Assembly (NCBI RefSeq): GCF_009389715.1
Contig: NC_052409.1
Coordinates: 2,272,001-2,336,000, forward strand
Reading direction: 5' to 3'
From: Phoenix dactylifera
Taxonomy: Eukaryota; Streptophyta; Magnoliopsida; Arecales; Arecaceae
DNA: 64,000 bases
The notes under the pieces are model-generated. The model did no database searches and was not told where the DNA came from. It worked only from the letters and a program-made list of their open reading frames with translations. The position numbers and the translations under genes were made by a program. This document shows positions 11,105 to 22,500 of the stretch, piece after piece; position 1 is the first letter of the stretch; each line of letters begins with the position of its first letter.

Positions 11105-12105
11105 CTATAGTGAACCCATTCTGTAAAGGTTCTGGCCATGGATTCTAAAAACATACGGGCTTGTCTTGGTATTAATTTCACTATCGATTTTGGCACCTAT
11201 CCAAAAACCCTGATACTTTCTGAACTTTGAATCTCTCTTTCCATTGCTATTATCCAAAAAAAGTGTTAAAAAAAGTAGGAGTCTTTTTGAGGACCGGTAG
11301 GCAAATTCTTCTCTACAATATAAAGTAAAAATAGGTCTGTATGTCCTATGCGATTTACGTGTATGCTCTGGTAATCCAAAATTTAATGGCTCTTTAAATA
11401 CTCCTACAAAAAAAATATTGTGAGATTTTTTTCCATGTAATGTATCATCAACGAAAAAAATCATTAAAAAAAAGGCTTAACATAAAAATAACCTACCTGT
11501 ATTTGTATGCAATGTTTTAGTGAGCTTTTGTGAAGGAAAAGATTGTTGATCGGTTGAGGTCGGAAAAAATACTGAATTTGAGCTATATTTTTTTCAGATA
11601 GAAGTAAATTTTAGTGTCAACCATACCCATAAAAATAAATTAACTAAATATTTATTTTTTTGAACAAAATCTATTTCTTTGTCCATTATGATGCAACATT
11701 TTCTTCAGAAAAAATGGTATTGATATCTATTCCTGAAGTATTTTCGATATCAAATAATTCTTGTTCGTTGTTATTTACTGAGTCCGGAATAGGATTATTA
11801 TTTACATTTCCTTTGAAAATATATATACAGATTTCTGTTCTGTAACCATATTGGTTGAACGTCTCTTTTTTTCCTAATCTCTCAGCTATTCATTCAATGA
11901 TGATAGTCACTTTCGCTATACTATTTTGTCTATTGCTTCTATTGGATCCATCCTATTTTTATGGAAAAAAAATCACATTAAAAGAAAGCAAGGAATTTTT
12001 TTTTAACGTATATCCAGATTTTAGTATAGAGGCTAATATTTCATCTTTTTTTACATTAAGTAGATCAAAATATTTTACAAAGTATTTACATATATATACA
12101 TAATA
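11105..12105 (-). mobile_element. AT-rich insert with decayed coding-like segments, possibly viral or organellar in origin
   Basis: The minus strand shows coding-like stretches in base composition quite unlike the host genes (about three-quarters A+T). The longest open piece is 119 codons at 11464-11105. I could not match it confidently to a family. The organisation and composition would fit a broken endogenous pararetrovirus (Caulimoviridae-like) fossil or a transferred organellar fragment. It is clearly broken in several places. No terminal repeats were recognised. Confidence 0.25.
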
Positions 12106-14008
12106 TGTTTTTTCCTACCTCTAGTAAAAAGAAAAAACAAACAACACCATAGCATGTAGGTGGAGGATTCGTGATATTATAGGTGAGGCTGGGAGAACTG
12201 GAGCATCCAAAAAGATCAGTAAAACATGTCTACACCAAGCTTTTTCCTATGGTGGTCTTGCCTTCAGGATTTAGCATTTTTTATATTTGCTAGTCTCCTA
12301 TAGTTCATCAAACTCGGTCATTAAATTTTTGTGTCTTCAAAGTAAAACTTTATGATCCCATTTCAGACTGGTAAGCTACATTTCGAGATTTGTCTGATTA
12401 TTATAAATCGTTTGCTACAAAAATATGTAATATTTTTTATTTTTAAAATTAAAATCCTCAATCTCGAATCCAAACTTTTCTTTCAATTTTTCAATGACTA
12501 GTAGTGTAGCATCTTCTTCAGATTCATGTTGGTCAGCAACTGTAACGTCCCTATGCCCCAATAACTTCAGAAACATCATCTCACTCTCCTAAAACAATGT
12601 CCACAAAAGATCTAAAGAATACACCATTGCTTCGATGCCGTAAATTGGTGAAGGTAGAGCTAACCTATGAACAGTCTCATCAAGATACTATATTGTGTCT
12701 TTATACAAAAAAATAAAACGATAATCCAAGCGGCACAGGGAAGAAATTTGATTATTGTTTTTTCAAATAAACTATATGCATATAGATGCAAAATAAATGC
12801 ATAGCAAGGGTGTTTTTTAATGCTAGGAAGAGAGCCAGCTGAAGCAATGTACTCTAAAACCATGGAAGAACGAAGCTAAAATTTCAAGAAAAATTACCCT
12901 TTTACGCTAAAAAAAAATAAAGCTTTACCCTCATTACAACGTGCACCATGAAAGAAGCACAATTTTTTTTTTCCTTATAACATTTTTCAGCATAAGTTCG
13001 TACGCCGGAAAAAATGTATGGTCATCCAAATAAAAGGAAAAGCTGTCCATCAATTTAAATCCCATGAGAGCAGGCCCATAAAAAAAAAAAGAGGTCCGGC
13101 TAAAAATAATATGCGCCCACTAAGCATGAGAACAAGCACAGAGAAAAAGTATGTGGTTTGCCCGCATTAAAAAAAAAATGTACTCCTATGTTACATATGA
13201 GAGCAAGCGCATAAAAAAAAAAAAGTGGTTTGTCCGTTGGCCTTGTTTGCCACTCATTCTTGCCGTCTCCGGTCCTCCTCGTCGGCACTCGGCCGAAGAG
13301 AGTGACGAGGAAATCAAGGAGGTGGCGTCGCCGGCATGATGGCAGATGGCATCTCTTCTCCTTCTTGATTGACAGTCTAGCCCTCCGTCCTCGCTGGAGG
13401 TGAACTTTCGTTCCGCCTTTACTCTTTAGGGTGCTCAGCGTTTTGTTCTCTTTGTTAGGCAACTTGGGTTACTTGGGTAATAGATAACATGGGTAATGGG
13501 TTATTTATTTTTGTTATTATATACTCGATCAACCAAAAGATTTTCACTTTTAATTTATTCTGAATCTCTAATTCAATATATTGGTTTTGGTTTTTTTTCT
13601 CTGTTTTGTTTTGTAGCGGGAAGAAAAATTATGGAGGCTGGGGTTTATTTAATTATTTTTTACACATATCCAGCTTTTTTGTTGTTTCCCCTAAATGTTT
13701 TCAAAGTATGCTGGGCCAACTGAATGGTATTGGCTTCCTAGAAAAAAGAAAAACAACGGTATGGATTGTTGGACTCTTATCAAGTGCAGAAATGACTTCT
13801 TTTGGAGATTATATGTGATGCTTATTAAATAAACATGAAAGCATAAAACCATATTAGATGGATTTTTCTTTTTTTCTTTTCATCCCACTCTACAGCCTAA
13901 TCTGAATAAAAACACACATTACAAACAACATTGGATACAAGAGTAGAAAAAACTTGACATGAACTCTAGTTATAAGCAAACAACTCTAGTTCTCTCCATT
14001 TCCCATTC
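12106..14008. other. AT-rich intergenic DNA, nothing recognised
   Basis: Many A and T runs interrupt short open frames. A GC-richer island at 13230-13400 opens a frame on the minus strand (13462-13100), but it is basic and low in complexity and shows no domain. Confidence 0.4.
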
Positions 14009-14685
14009 AGGGGCGGCCCAATGCAATTGGAGGTCTAAAGCGAATTCACAAAGAGAGGCTTTTTGTTAAAAAATAATAAAAAATTTTAATAAGTGTAAAA
14101 TAATTTTAATAAAATTTTTAACTCTGAAAACAGATTAAGACTATCAATATCAGGATATTTACCATGCTTTAAAAAGTTTTCAAGATTAAAACAATACTTT
14201 TTTAAATCCTCTTCATTCAAAGATTTTAACTTTGTAAAATTAAACAAAAAACCAAAAACATCTTCATATATGGTGAATTGTTTAAATCTATTTTGAATTG
14301 TAGAAATAGTTGAATCTATTATATATAAAAACTAATCAATTCTAAAAAATTCTTCGGTTGATCTTTCTATCTCATCATCACTATTTTCGTTAAAGTATTT
14401 TTTTTTACGGATCACAAGTTTTTCATGAAATGTAGATTCTATTATCATTTCAATTACAGTTTCTTTAGATGAAACCAAAGCAGTCATAAATCCATTTTTT
14501 CTATAACTTTTCAAATAAAAAAGAATATCTTTTAATTGATTTATAGCAACATCAATATGTATGTTTTCAGATTATAAGTTTTTACTAACTGAGTTAACAA
14601 TAAACAATATATCATACTAAATATTCATATCCAATAAGAATTCAAAATTCTCAATCTCACCCTCCTTGCTCCAAAAATTATTTTT
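14009..14685 (-). pseudogene. Broken hAT-family transposase (zinc-finger MYM-type 1-like), C-terminal part
   Basis: One terminus reads CAGGGGCGGCCCAATGCAAT at 14009, a hAT-type end followed by the common AGGTCTAAAGCGAA block. On the minus strand, fragments correspond to the C-terminal half of plant hAT transposases of the TTF/DUF4371 group: FEFLLDMNIYYDILFIVNSV near 14640, then SYRKNGFMTALVSSKETVIE (14514-14332), IERSTEEFFRID, then FKQFTIYEDVFGFLFNFTKL-like and LKKYCFNLENFLKHGKYPD near 14160. At least one internal stop (near 14570) and frame changes break it. The other terminus was not found. Confidence 0.75.
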
Positions 14686-14689
14686 TTAT

Positions 14690-16200
14690 TCCTTTTGTTT
14701 TTGGAAAAAAAGCTTAAAAAAAGAAATATTTGTTGCATCTATCACCCTTTTTATTTTACTTGCAAAAAAAAAAATTAACGGCCAAACAGAAATTCATTAT
14801 AAAATTTTTGAGATAAAAAAGAGCCTCTTTCTCCTCTCAATCTTCTTCCATTATCCGTTTCCATCGCTGTTCATTCGAATTAGTATATTTTTATTTTTTT
14901 TATCATTTTTTTAAAAAAATAATCCCCAAAGAGAACGTTCTTCGCGGCTCATCACTCAGAAGGTTTTTTTTGAATAGACGAGGAGGCTGTGCTTATATCT
15001 TTGTGCAACATTTTATTTTAAGATTTTGTTGGCCGTCTTCACAATCGTCAGGTGTGAACCGCCGATTTACTTAAAAAAATAAAATAAAAAAGAAAGTTCT
15101 TCCCCTATGGCATTTTCTTTTACTTGGCAACAAATTTAAAATTTTCATTAATGTTACTCAAGAGTAATTTGCTGTATTTTTTTAAAAAAAATAAAGATAG
15201 GGCATGCCTCCTCTAGGGATGCGTGTTTACTCTACCCTTTTGGATGGGGGAGTGGGATGCCGAAGGCTACCACCTCCTCGTAGCAACCCCCCATGTGTAG
15301 CTATCAACAAGGATGCTAAATAGCTAATAAGGATGGTTGTTGGTGCATCTGATGATTAAAGATTATCCGGGCCTATCGGCCAAAGCTATAGACTCTTTGA
15401 ATTCATCAATGTAGTCTGTGTGCAGCCCAGAATGCAGAGTTACCGTGTGTCGGTTTATGGCAGAGTGGCCTTGCTGCCGGACAAAAGAAATTCGACTGTT
15501 TAATTAAAACAAAGCATTGTGATGGTCTCCAAATCAGACGAATGATTTGCACGTCAGTATTGATTTGGGCCTTTTTTCAAGAGTTTTCTTTGCCTTCGCC
15601 TTGCTCAGGCCCAATCAGATGGTAAATTTCATCTAAGAATCGTTCTCTAACAGTAGGTAGGGCTACGAAATAAGGTAAATGGTTTGACCTTTATCCCCTT
15701 TTGTTCTCACTTGTGCAAGGCCACCTATTCCAATGATGGTGTAGGGCTAAAGTGAAGGTGTTGACTTTTCCCCTTTTCCTCGGGCCGGCAGCTTTTCCAG
15801 ATATGTCCTATGGCTATAGATTATTAATTAAGAAAGGTAGAGATAAATCTTTTTTTTTAAAAAAAAATTATTACTTTTTTTTTCTTTTCTCTAAAAATCA
15901 CATGTATGTACAGGAATAGGCGACGCTCAACCCCCTCAAAGGCATTGAAATAAGAGCGAGAGAACCGCTTGCACCCTAATTCCTTCTCCCCTTGTTTGTT
16001 TTGGTGCGATCTAACCCACCATACCAACTCCCCTTCTTTGTTCCCCGAGTCCAACAACCATCCCTCACTTTTGGCCCAGTCTGCACCCATCCGGCTCTCC
16101 TTTTTCAGGTTTGCCACCAAAAAATCCTCCTCTCACCAAGCCTTCGGACCTGGCATCGCACGGCTCTTTGCTCCTTGGCCAATTCCTTCTGGCTTCTCAC
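14690..16200. other. Intergenic DNA without a recognised gene
   Basis: Open frames on both strands at 15860-16330 are short, overlap each other and show no domain. Poly-A and poly-T tracts are common before 15200 and at 15850-15890. Confidence 0.4.
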
Positions 16201-16269
16201 ATCTCGGTCTTTGATGGGTCCATGCAACCAAGCGGAGATCGCCGCTACCAACATTCTAAATTATGAGCT

Positions 16270-16482
16270 CCATGCAGCCACGCGGTTACCAGTTCTAGAC
16301 CTCAATGCTGAGTTTGGATTGGTCTAGTTTTTGATGTTATAGTCTTCTCATTCTCCTTCTTCTGCTTCTCCTTCGCTTTCTCCTCCTCCTCCTCCTCCTC
16401 CTCCATGCAGCTAGGCGGTTACCAGTTCTGGATCTCCATGTTGAGTTTGGATTGGTGTAGTTTTTGACGTTATAGTCTTGAT
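16270..16482 (+). repeat. Imperfect direct duplication of an 80-bp unit around a (TCC)n tract
   Basis: CCATGCAGCCACGCGGTTAC near 16271 and CCATGCAGCTAGGCGGTTAC near 16403 start two copies that both run through GAGTTTGGATTGG to TTATAGTCTT. They differ at about 10 percent of sites. A (TCC)7-like run at 16381-16402 separates them. Confidence 0.75.
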
Positions 16483-17080
16483 GTTATAGGTTCACACCTC
16501 AAAGCAAAATCTTACCAACCATGCTTGAAAATAATGGCTATTATAATATTGAAGGCGCGAGATGCCATTGCAGTGATTTTTTTTTTTTTTATGAGGATCT
16601 GATATATTTTATATGTTAACTAAAATTTGAATAATTATCACCAGTTAAAATATTTTTATTAAGATTTTATTACTCATCTAGGTGAAATAACATTTTCAAC
16701 CACTTAAAAAAGATTTTTATCGTTCAAAAGATATTTTTTTATTAAACAAAGAATACATGATTTTTCTACCATCGACCTTGTCATGGGACAAATGATGCCA
16801 ATTTTAGCGAATCATTGTCCCAACTAAAATAACCTGCTCAAATAAAGAATATTTTCTTCTTGCTGCTTTCAATTCTCCGCAGGAGGGGTTAATTTAGTAA
16901 TTTCACGCAATAATATCGACAGTTCCACGTGGCACAGTGTCGCGTCTCGTCCGGATGTATGACGATGGTCAGCAAGGCAAATAGCCCCCGAGTCCCCGAC
17001 GTCGCAAACCCGCCCCCCGACGTGGCAAGCCTGTGATATTCCTACCCCTCTATTTTCTAACATTACTCCACACATCCATC

Positions 17081-18230
17081 TACGGGTGCAAATGGGTCGG
17101 ACCGGATTACCGATGATGGAGATCGAACTCGATTTCTTATTCGGATCCTAATGTTAGATGCAAATCCAATCCAATAGAAAGTTGGATCAGATCCACGGCT
17201 ACAAATATTGACCCAATGAGTCATTTAGGTCGGGTCGGATTTATGCATAATCCGATTTCAACCTAAAAAATTGGAATCCGGATCGGATCTGGATTGGATC
17301 CGATTTGAGCCCACTTAACTTTTAAAAATTTTGCATGTTTGCTTCAACTGCGTAGAGTATCAATATGATCACCCGCAGGGAACTACCAAACTGCAATAAG
17401 AGGTAACACATTATTATGCTAAGGTTCTATTTCTTGCCTTCTTGTCTTCATGATTTCCACCGTGCATTTCTATCTAACTATGTAGCCTTCTCTTCAAATG
17501 CCTCCATTTTTTTTTTTTTCTTTTGCGCCTCGCATCTTTTTCCTTTTTTTTTTAATTTTTGTTTTGATGGGCCTGTGCTTCCATCCTTCAGAAGAAGTGG
17601 AAATGCCACCTTGTGGGCTTATACTACACCCAGAATCTCAAATGTCTCAATTTCCAACATTTTAAATATGATGTATAGCAGTTTTTGCGATCATCAAAAT
17701 GCAAGGTCCATAAAAATCTTAAAAGTTTTTTATTAGTCAAAAAGAAGTTCAAAGATTCTAGTTTTGCATCACAAATAGCCCCTCACCTTTCTAGTCTTGA
17801 CGGATCAACATTATCAGACTACTGAACATAACGGCTTATCAAGAATGTAATACCCACACGTTCTCCCTTCACGCTCCAACATTTGCAGTACATTAGCAAA
17901 TAATGGTCAAGAAGAAAAAGGCAAGTAGGCAGTCTATTTACCATGCTTTTCTCATCCAAAGAAATAGGACATGTATTTACCATCAAACTGACACTCATGC
18001 TTTTCCCGAGTTAAAGCCGGGTCAGGTCTGATTGTAGGATTAGAAATCCAAAATTCTCTCTAAAATGAAACAGATCGGATCAAGCTAAGTTGGTTCGAAT
18101 ATAGCGAACCTAAACCCAGCCTAAAAAATGAAATGGGTCCAATGTTAGACCCCGGTTCAGCCCCATAGGTCTTTTAACATCGGTTGGTTTGGGTTTAAGC
18201 GGGTTAGAACCAGACCCATTTGCAGCCTTA
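17081..18230. mobile_element. Non-autonomous hAT-like element, 1,150 bp
   Basis: Terminal inverted repeats are TACGGGTGCAAATGGGTC (left) and TAAGGCTGCAAATGGGTC (right end reversed). The octamer CATCCATC is present on both sides (17073-17080 and 18231-18238), a perfect 8-bp target-site duplication. The TIR start and the 8-bp duplication are typical of hAT elements. The subterminal parts are rich in GGATCGGATC and GGTTCGGGTT-like motifs. No transposase fragment was recognised, so it would depend on a helper. Confidence 0.8.
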
Positions 18231-18238
18231 CATCCATC

Positions 18239-19149
18239 CCTTCTCATCCTTTAAATGATGAAAACTCCGTCCATATTCTGCACCCATCTGCCCTCCAGTC
18301 AAATATTTTGGCATTCGAGACTCCTCATAATCTTTTTATGTTCATCTACTAAACAACCATGATGGTACACGTGAACAACAAGATATAAATTCTTTGGTAA
18401 ATTCCAGAAAATATTATTAATTGATCCTTCAGAAAACAAAATATTAATTTTTTAAATAAAGCTAAAATTAGATACTCATTTACAAATTTAAAAAGACATT
18501 GCTACTTCTGTTCACTCTAATATCTATAACGAAGCACTTAAATCAAAATTCTACATTGGTATCATATTATTTTTTAATTAAATATTTATAAGTATATATA
18601 TATATATATTTTAATTTTTTGATTTTTTGATTTTTTAATGTAGAGATGTTTAATTATTTTATTTTTAAATTTAAACAGTCCATCATCGATTTTGAATTTT
18701 TAAGTTCTTTTGCTAAAAGTTAACATGAAATATGTAGGAAAACTGCCAATAATATTTTGCCCCTAAAATCCTGAAGTATAAGAGCTGTTGGAATAAAATT
18801 GTAACATGCCCCCTCAATTTTTAAAATTAATGAACAACCTAAATATCTTTTTGAATCTCTTAGCTGACATCCTTTCTCTCTAATGCATGCATGCATGCAT
18901 GCATGAAGGAAAGTTCTCGATATAAATTTGATAAATAACATTTCTATTTTATTTTAATATTTTTTCAGCCGTTTGCACGTATATTTTTAGCATAATAAAG
19001 AGAGTATGCAAATGACAAAATATCGTGGTCTTTCTTCTCAAAAAATATGGAGGATATGCGGCATAATGAAGACATCTCAAAGCGTATGCAGCAAGACATT
19101 CATCTCAAAATATGGAGTGTGAAAATTCAAAACTTTTTTTTTTTCTTTT
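18239..19149. other. AT-rich spacer upstream of the RING gene
   Basis: It holds a (TA)n stretch at 18594-18609 and an (ATGC)5 microsatellite at 18883-18905. No gene was seen. Confidence 0.4.
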
Positions 19150-19510
19150 CAAAAATCCTACAGAAGAATCAAGAGTCAGAGGAAGGGAAAAGCAATAAAG
19201 AGAGGGGGGGAAATATCAGTCCATACGACTTCTCTCCCTTTCCCGTTGCCTCTCTCCTCTCTCCCTCCCTCCCTCTCTCTCAGTACCAAGCGCAAGGCAA
19301 CGACAGCAGCAGTAGCAGCAGCGAATTCATCCATCCATTAAAGAATTCCCCTTCTATTTCTATATCTCTCTCCTTCTATTCTTCTTTCCTTCCGATTCTA
19401 GGGTTTCTTCTTCCTCTCGAACATCAAGAAATCGAACGCCACCATCAGTAAAGGGTTTCGAACCCTATTCTAGGATTTCGATCCGGAGATCGTTCAAGAA
19501 GCGGAAAAAA
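19150..19510 (+). promoter_or_regulatory. Leader and probable core promoter of the RING gene
   Basis: Upstream of the ATG at 19511 there is a long CT-rich tract (about 19225-19285), a CAG/AGC run (19302-19322) and further pyrimidine patches, typical of a plant 5' UTR and Y-patch promoter. I see no clear TATA box at the usual distance, so a TATA-less, broad start is likely. The transcription start cannot be fixed from sequence. Confidence 0.45.
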
Positions 19511-22500
19511 ATGGCGGATTTCCGGCAGAAGGACGCCGATCTGGAGTTCCGGAGAGGCCTGGAGGAGCTGGTGCGCGGCCACCTCGACGGCTGCATGACC
19601 GCCTTCTCCTCCTCCCGCGGTGGTGTCGAGGAGGAAGGCGCCTCTGGCGACGGAGGACCAGACCAGCTCGTCCGTCGCCGCCGGCGATCGGATTTGGTGG
19701 GAGACGACCTCGCCGAGTCCTCTGCCGCCGCGCGGCGGCACTCCCGGATCCTCAGCCGCTGGGTCGCCCGCCAGGCTGAGGAGATGATCACCACCATCGA
19801 GCGGAGGAATCGGGAGTCCGAGCTCATGGCCCTCGCGGGGCTTCACACGGTTTCTATGCTTGATTCGTCCTTCCTCCGAGAGTCCCGGCTGTCGCCCTCG
19901 TCGGTGGAGCGGCCGGTGGCGGCGCGGGCGCCGTCGATCCTTCAGATGTGGAGGGAGCTCGAGGATATGTCAGCCCCCACGGAGCGGAGAAGCGCCGCCC
20001 CCGCCCTTGAGGCGGGCAGCCGAAACCGGGCTGAGAGCCGGGAGCGGGAACTCCGTGGCAGCTCGGAGGATGCGAGCGAGAGTGACTATACTGGCTACGA
20101 TCGTTGGGCTCGTGGAACTATAGGTTCGACGGGAAGACCGGGCGAGGAGGAAGAGGAGGATCGGGGGTCTAGCAGGGAGCAGTCACCTGATATTGGGGAT
20201 GGCGAGAGGGAGAGGGTGAGACAGATCGTTAGTGGGTGGATGACGGAGAACGGGATGGGAGAGGCAGAGTCGAGAGTTTCTCCGAGGAATGAAAGCCCGA
20301 CGGATGAATGGCTTGGTGAGATCGAAAGGGAGAGAGTGAGGTTGGCGAGGGAGTGGGTGCAGATGGTGAGCCAGCAGAGGGATGCCCGGGATAGCAGGAC
20401 GGTGGACAGGGATCGTGATGGGTCTGTCACGGATCTGGAGGAAGGGCAGCCGGAGCATCTGAGGAGGGATTTGCTGAGGCTTCGAGGCCGGCAAGCTCGC
20501 CTGGAACTGATCATGAGGGTGGCGAGGGAGAGGCAGAGGGAGCTTCAAAGCTTGTCAGAGCATCGGGTAGTTTCAGAATTTGCTCACCGCAATCGAATTC
20601 AGGTCAGCAGACGATCTTGTCGAATTGTTTGCTTTTGTAAATTTTAATTGTGCTTATAATATAGGAGCGGATCTGAAATTGTTACGTTGTACCATTGATT
20701 GGAAACACTCCACTTGTCCCGGAAGACCCAAACTTTGCATTTCTTGTTTGATAGACTAATTATAGGGCTACTTGTTCGGTGAATCATTGGTATGTGGGTT
20801 TGAGTGCTCAAGCTCCATTTGATGCATACATTTATTTGAGATAAGATACCAAAAGTGTATTTTATCCCAGAAATAGATCAATCGTGGCTAGAATTTTAAA
20901 CTTTATGTACAGATCTAATTTTATATGACATTAAGGAAACCGAAACTCTATTATATACATCTAGTTATTTCCCAAATTTCTTGTGATGATCATATTAACA
21001 TCAATATATGTATTTTTTAATGTTTTTGATATGTAAAAAGGGATAAAAATGTTACAACTATAGTAGCAATCTATGCAGAAGTGACTCCACTAAATGATTG
21101 GTTGAAATCTTATCTTTCATAAAATTTGAAATATGACTTGCTCTGTTTACACTGTTGAAGAAATATCAATAAAACCTACAACGGGTTTCTTGAACTAAGA
21201 CATCTTGATGTAGCTGTTCTGTCAGGTTGAGCATGAACAACATGATGAAGTTTTCCAAGGCCTGATGCTTTCATTTAGTTCTAGTCAAGTGAATGATGTT
21301 GGGAATGCATTTGGAAGATGGGAAGTAAACCTCCTTTTTTAGTATCAGGGGTGAAGTCTTCTTTGGTGTAGGCTATACCTTTTTGCCAATGTAATGCTTG
21401 ATGCTTTCTCCAAATTTGGATCATAAATTCACAGTAAACAAAAGAATCTTCTAAATTTTTTGCGTCTCCTTGGATATTGGGGATGTTCTGCTGCGGACCT
21501 AGATCTGTCTTGACACATCTCCTTGCTTTTTGATAATAAGCATCATCTTTTAATGAGATAAATTATGAAATTGCTATATTTTCTTTTGTTCGACTTTCAG
21601 TATTGTTGTAGTATGATATTATATTAACGTCTACCTCTATTTTATTTTCTAATGAGAAATACTTGGTTCTCAAGAATGGTGTATTAACATTTGTTTATTT
21701 CCACCCCATTAATCATTAGGGCATTTTTTTAAAAAAAAAATGAGTTTGCATCGGTTTATCATCATCTTATAAATCATGAGGCATATGTCTTTATGACCAT
21801 GTTATTGCATTCTAATTTATTCATCACACAGTCGCTCCTCCGAGGTAGATTCTTAAGAAATGGAGGACCTAGTGAGGAGAGGCCACCTTCAGTGGCAGCA
21901 CAAGAATTAGGTCAGCTAAGACAACGCCATCCTGTCTCTGGTTTGAGGTAAGCATATCTTATTTATTTATTTTTTACCGCAAGTTTATGGATACCCTGAT
22001 GGTTGGCTATGTGAAGGTCAATTTCTTATGCTTGTTTTTGGTGGTCATAGCTTGGTCCCATAAAAACAAGGATTAACCAATTGACATTCTTGGCCATGTG
22101 AAAAATAGGTCAAGGTCATTTGCTAAGGAGCTGGTTTAGATTTAAGGGTCAAGGCAAGGGAGAGTGTGAGCCAAGTAGTCCATTTCAGATGACATGTTTG
22201 TTAAAATTGAGATGAAACCAAGAGGAGGGCGACATATCCTGATGATTTAATTCTGTTTGTTGGGTGTTTAAGAATCAAGAGAGATTGTTGTTCTCCTGAT
22301 CTAGTAGCTGGACTTTAGGCATTATCTTAGTGCTCATGTTTTTTTTTAGTCTTTTCAACAATTGGGCACTTGCATTAAATGTGAGCCCATTTAGTGCAAT
22401 ATGTGCTAATGATGTATAACTAATCAACTTAGATTCTTAGTGTATGTGTCATTAGGTATATGTCTTTGGTGCACAAGAATTCTATTGTCATCTTCAAATT

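Noticed and set aside
19445-20548. Antisense open frames over RING exon 1
   Set aside because: They are shadows of a GC-rich coding exon with low-complexity Ser/Pro/Arg composition and no conserved motif.
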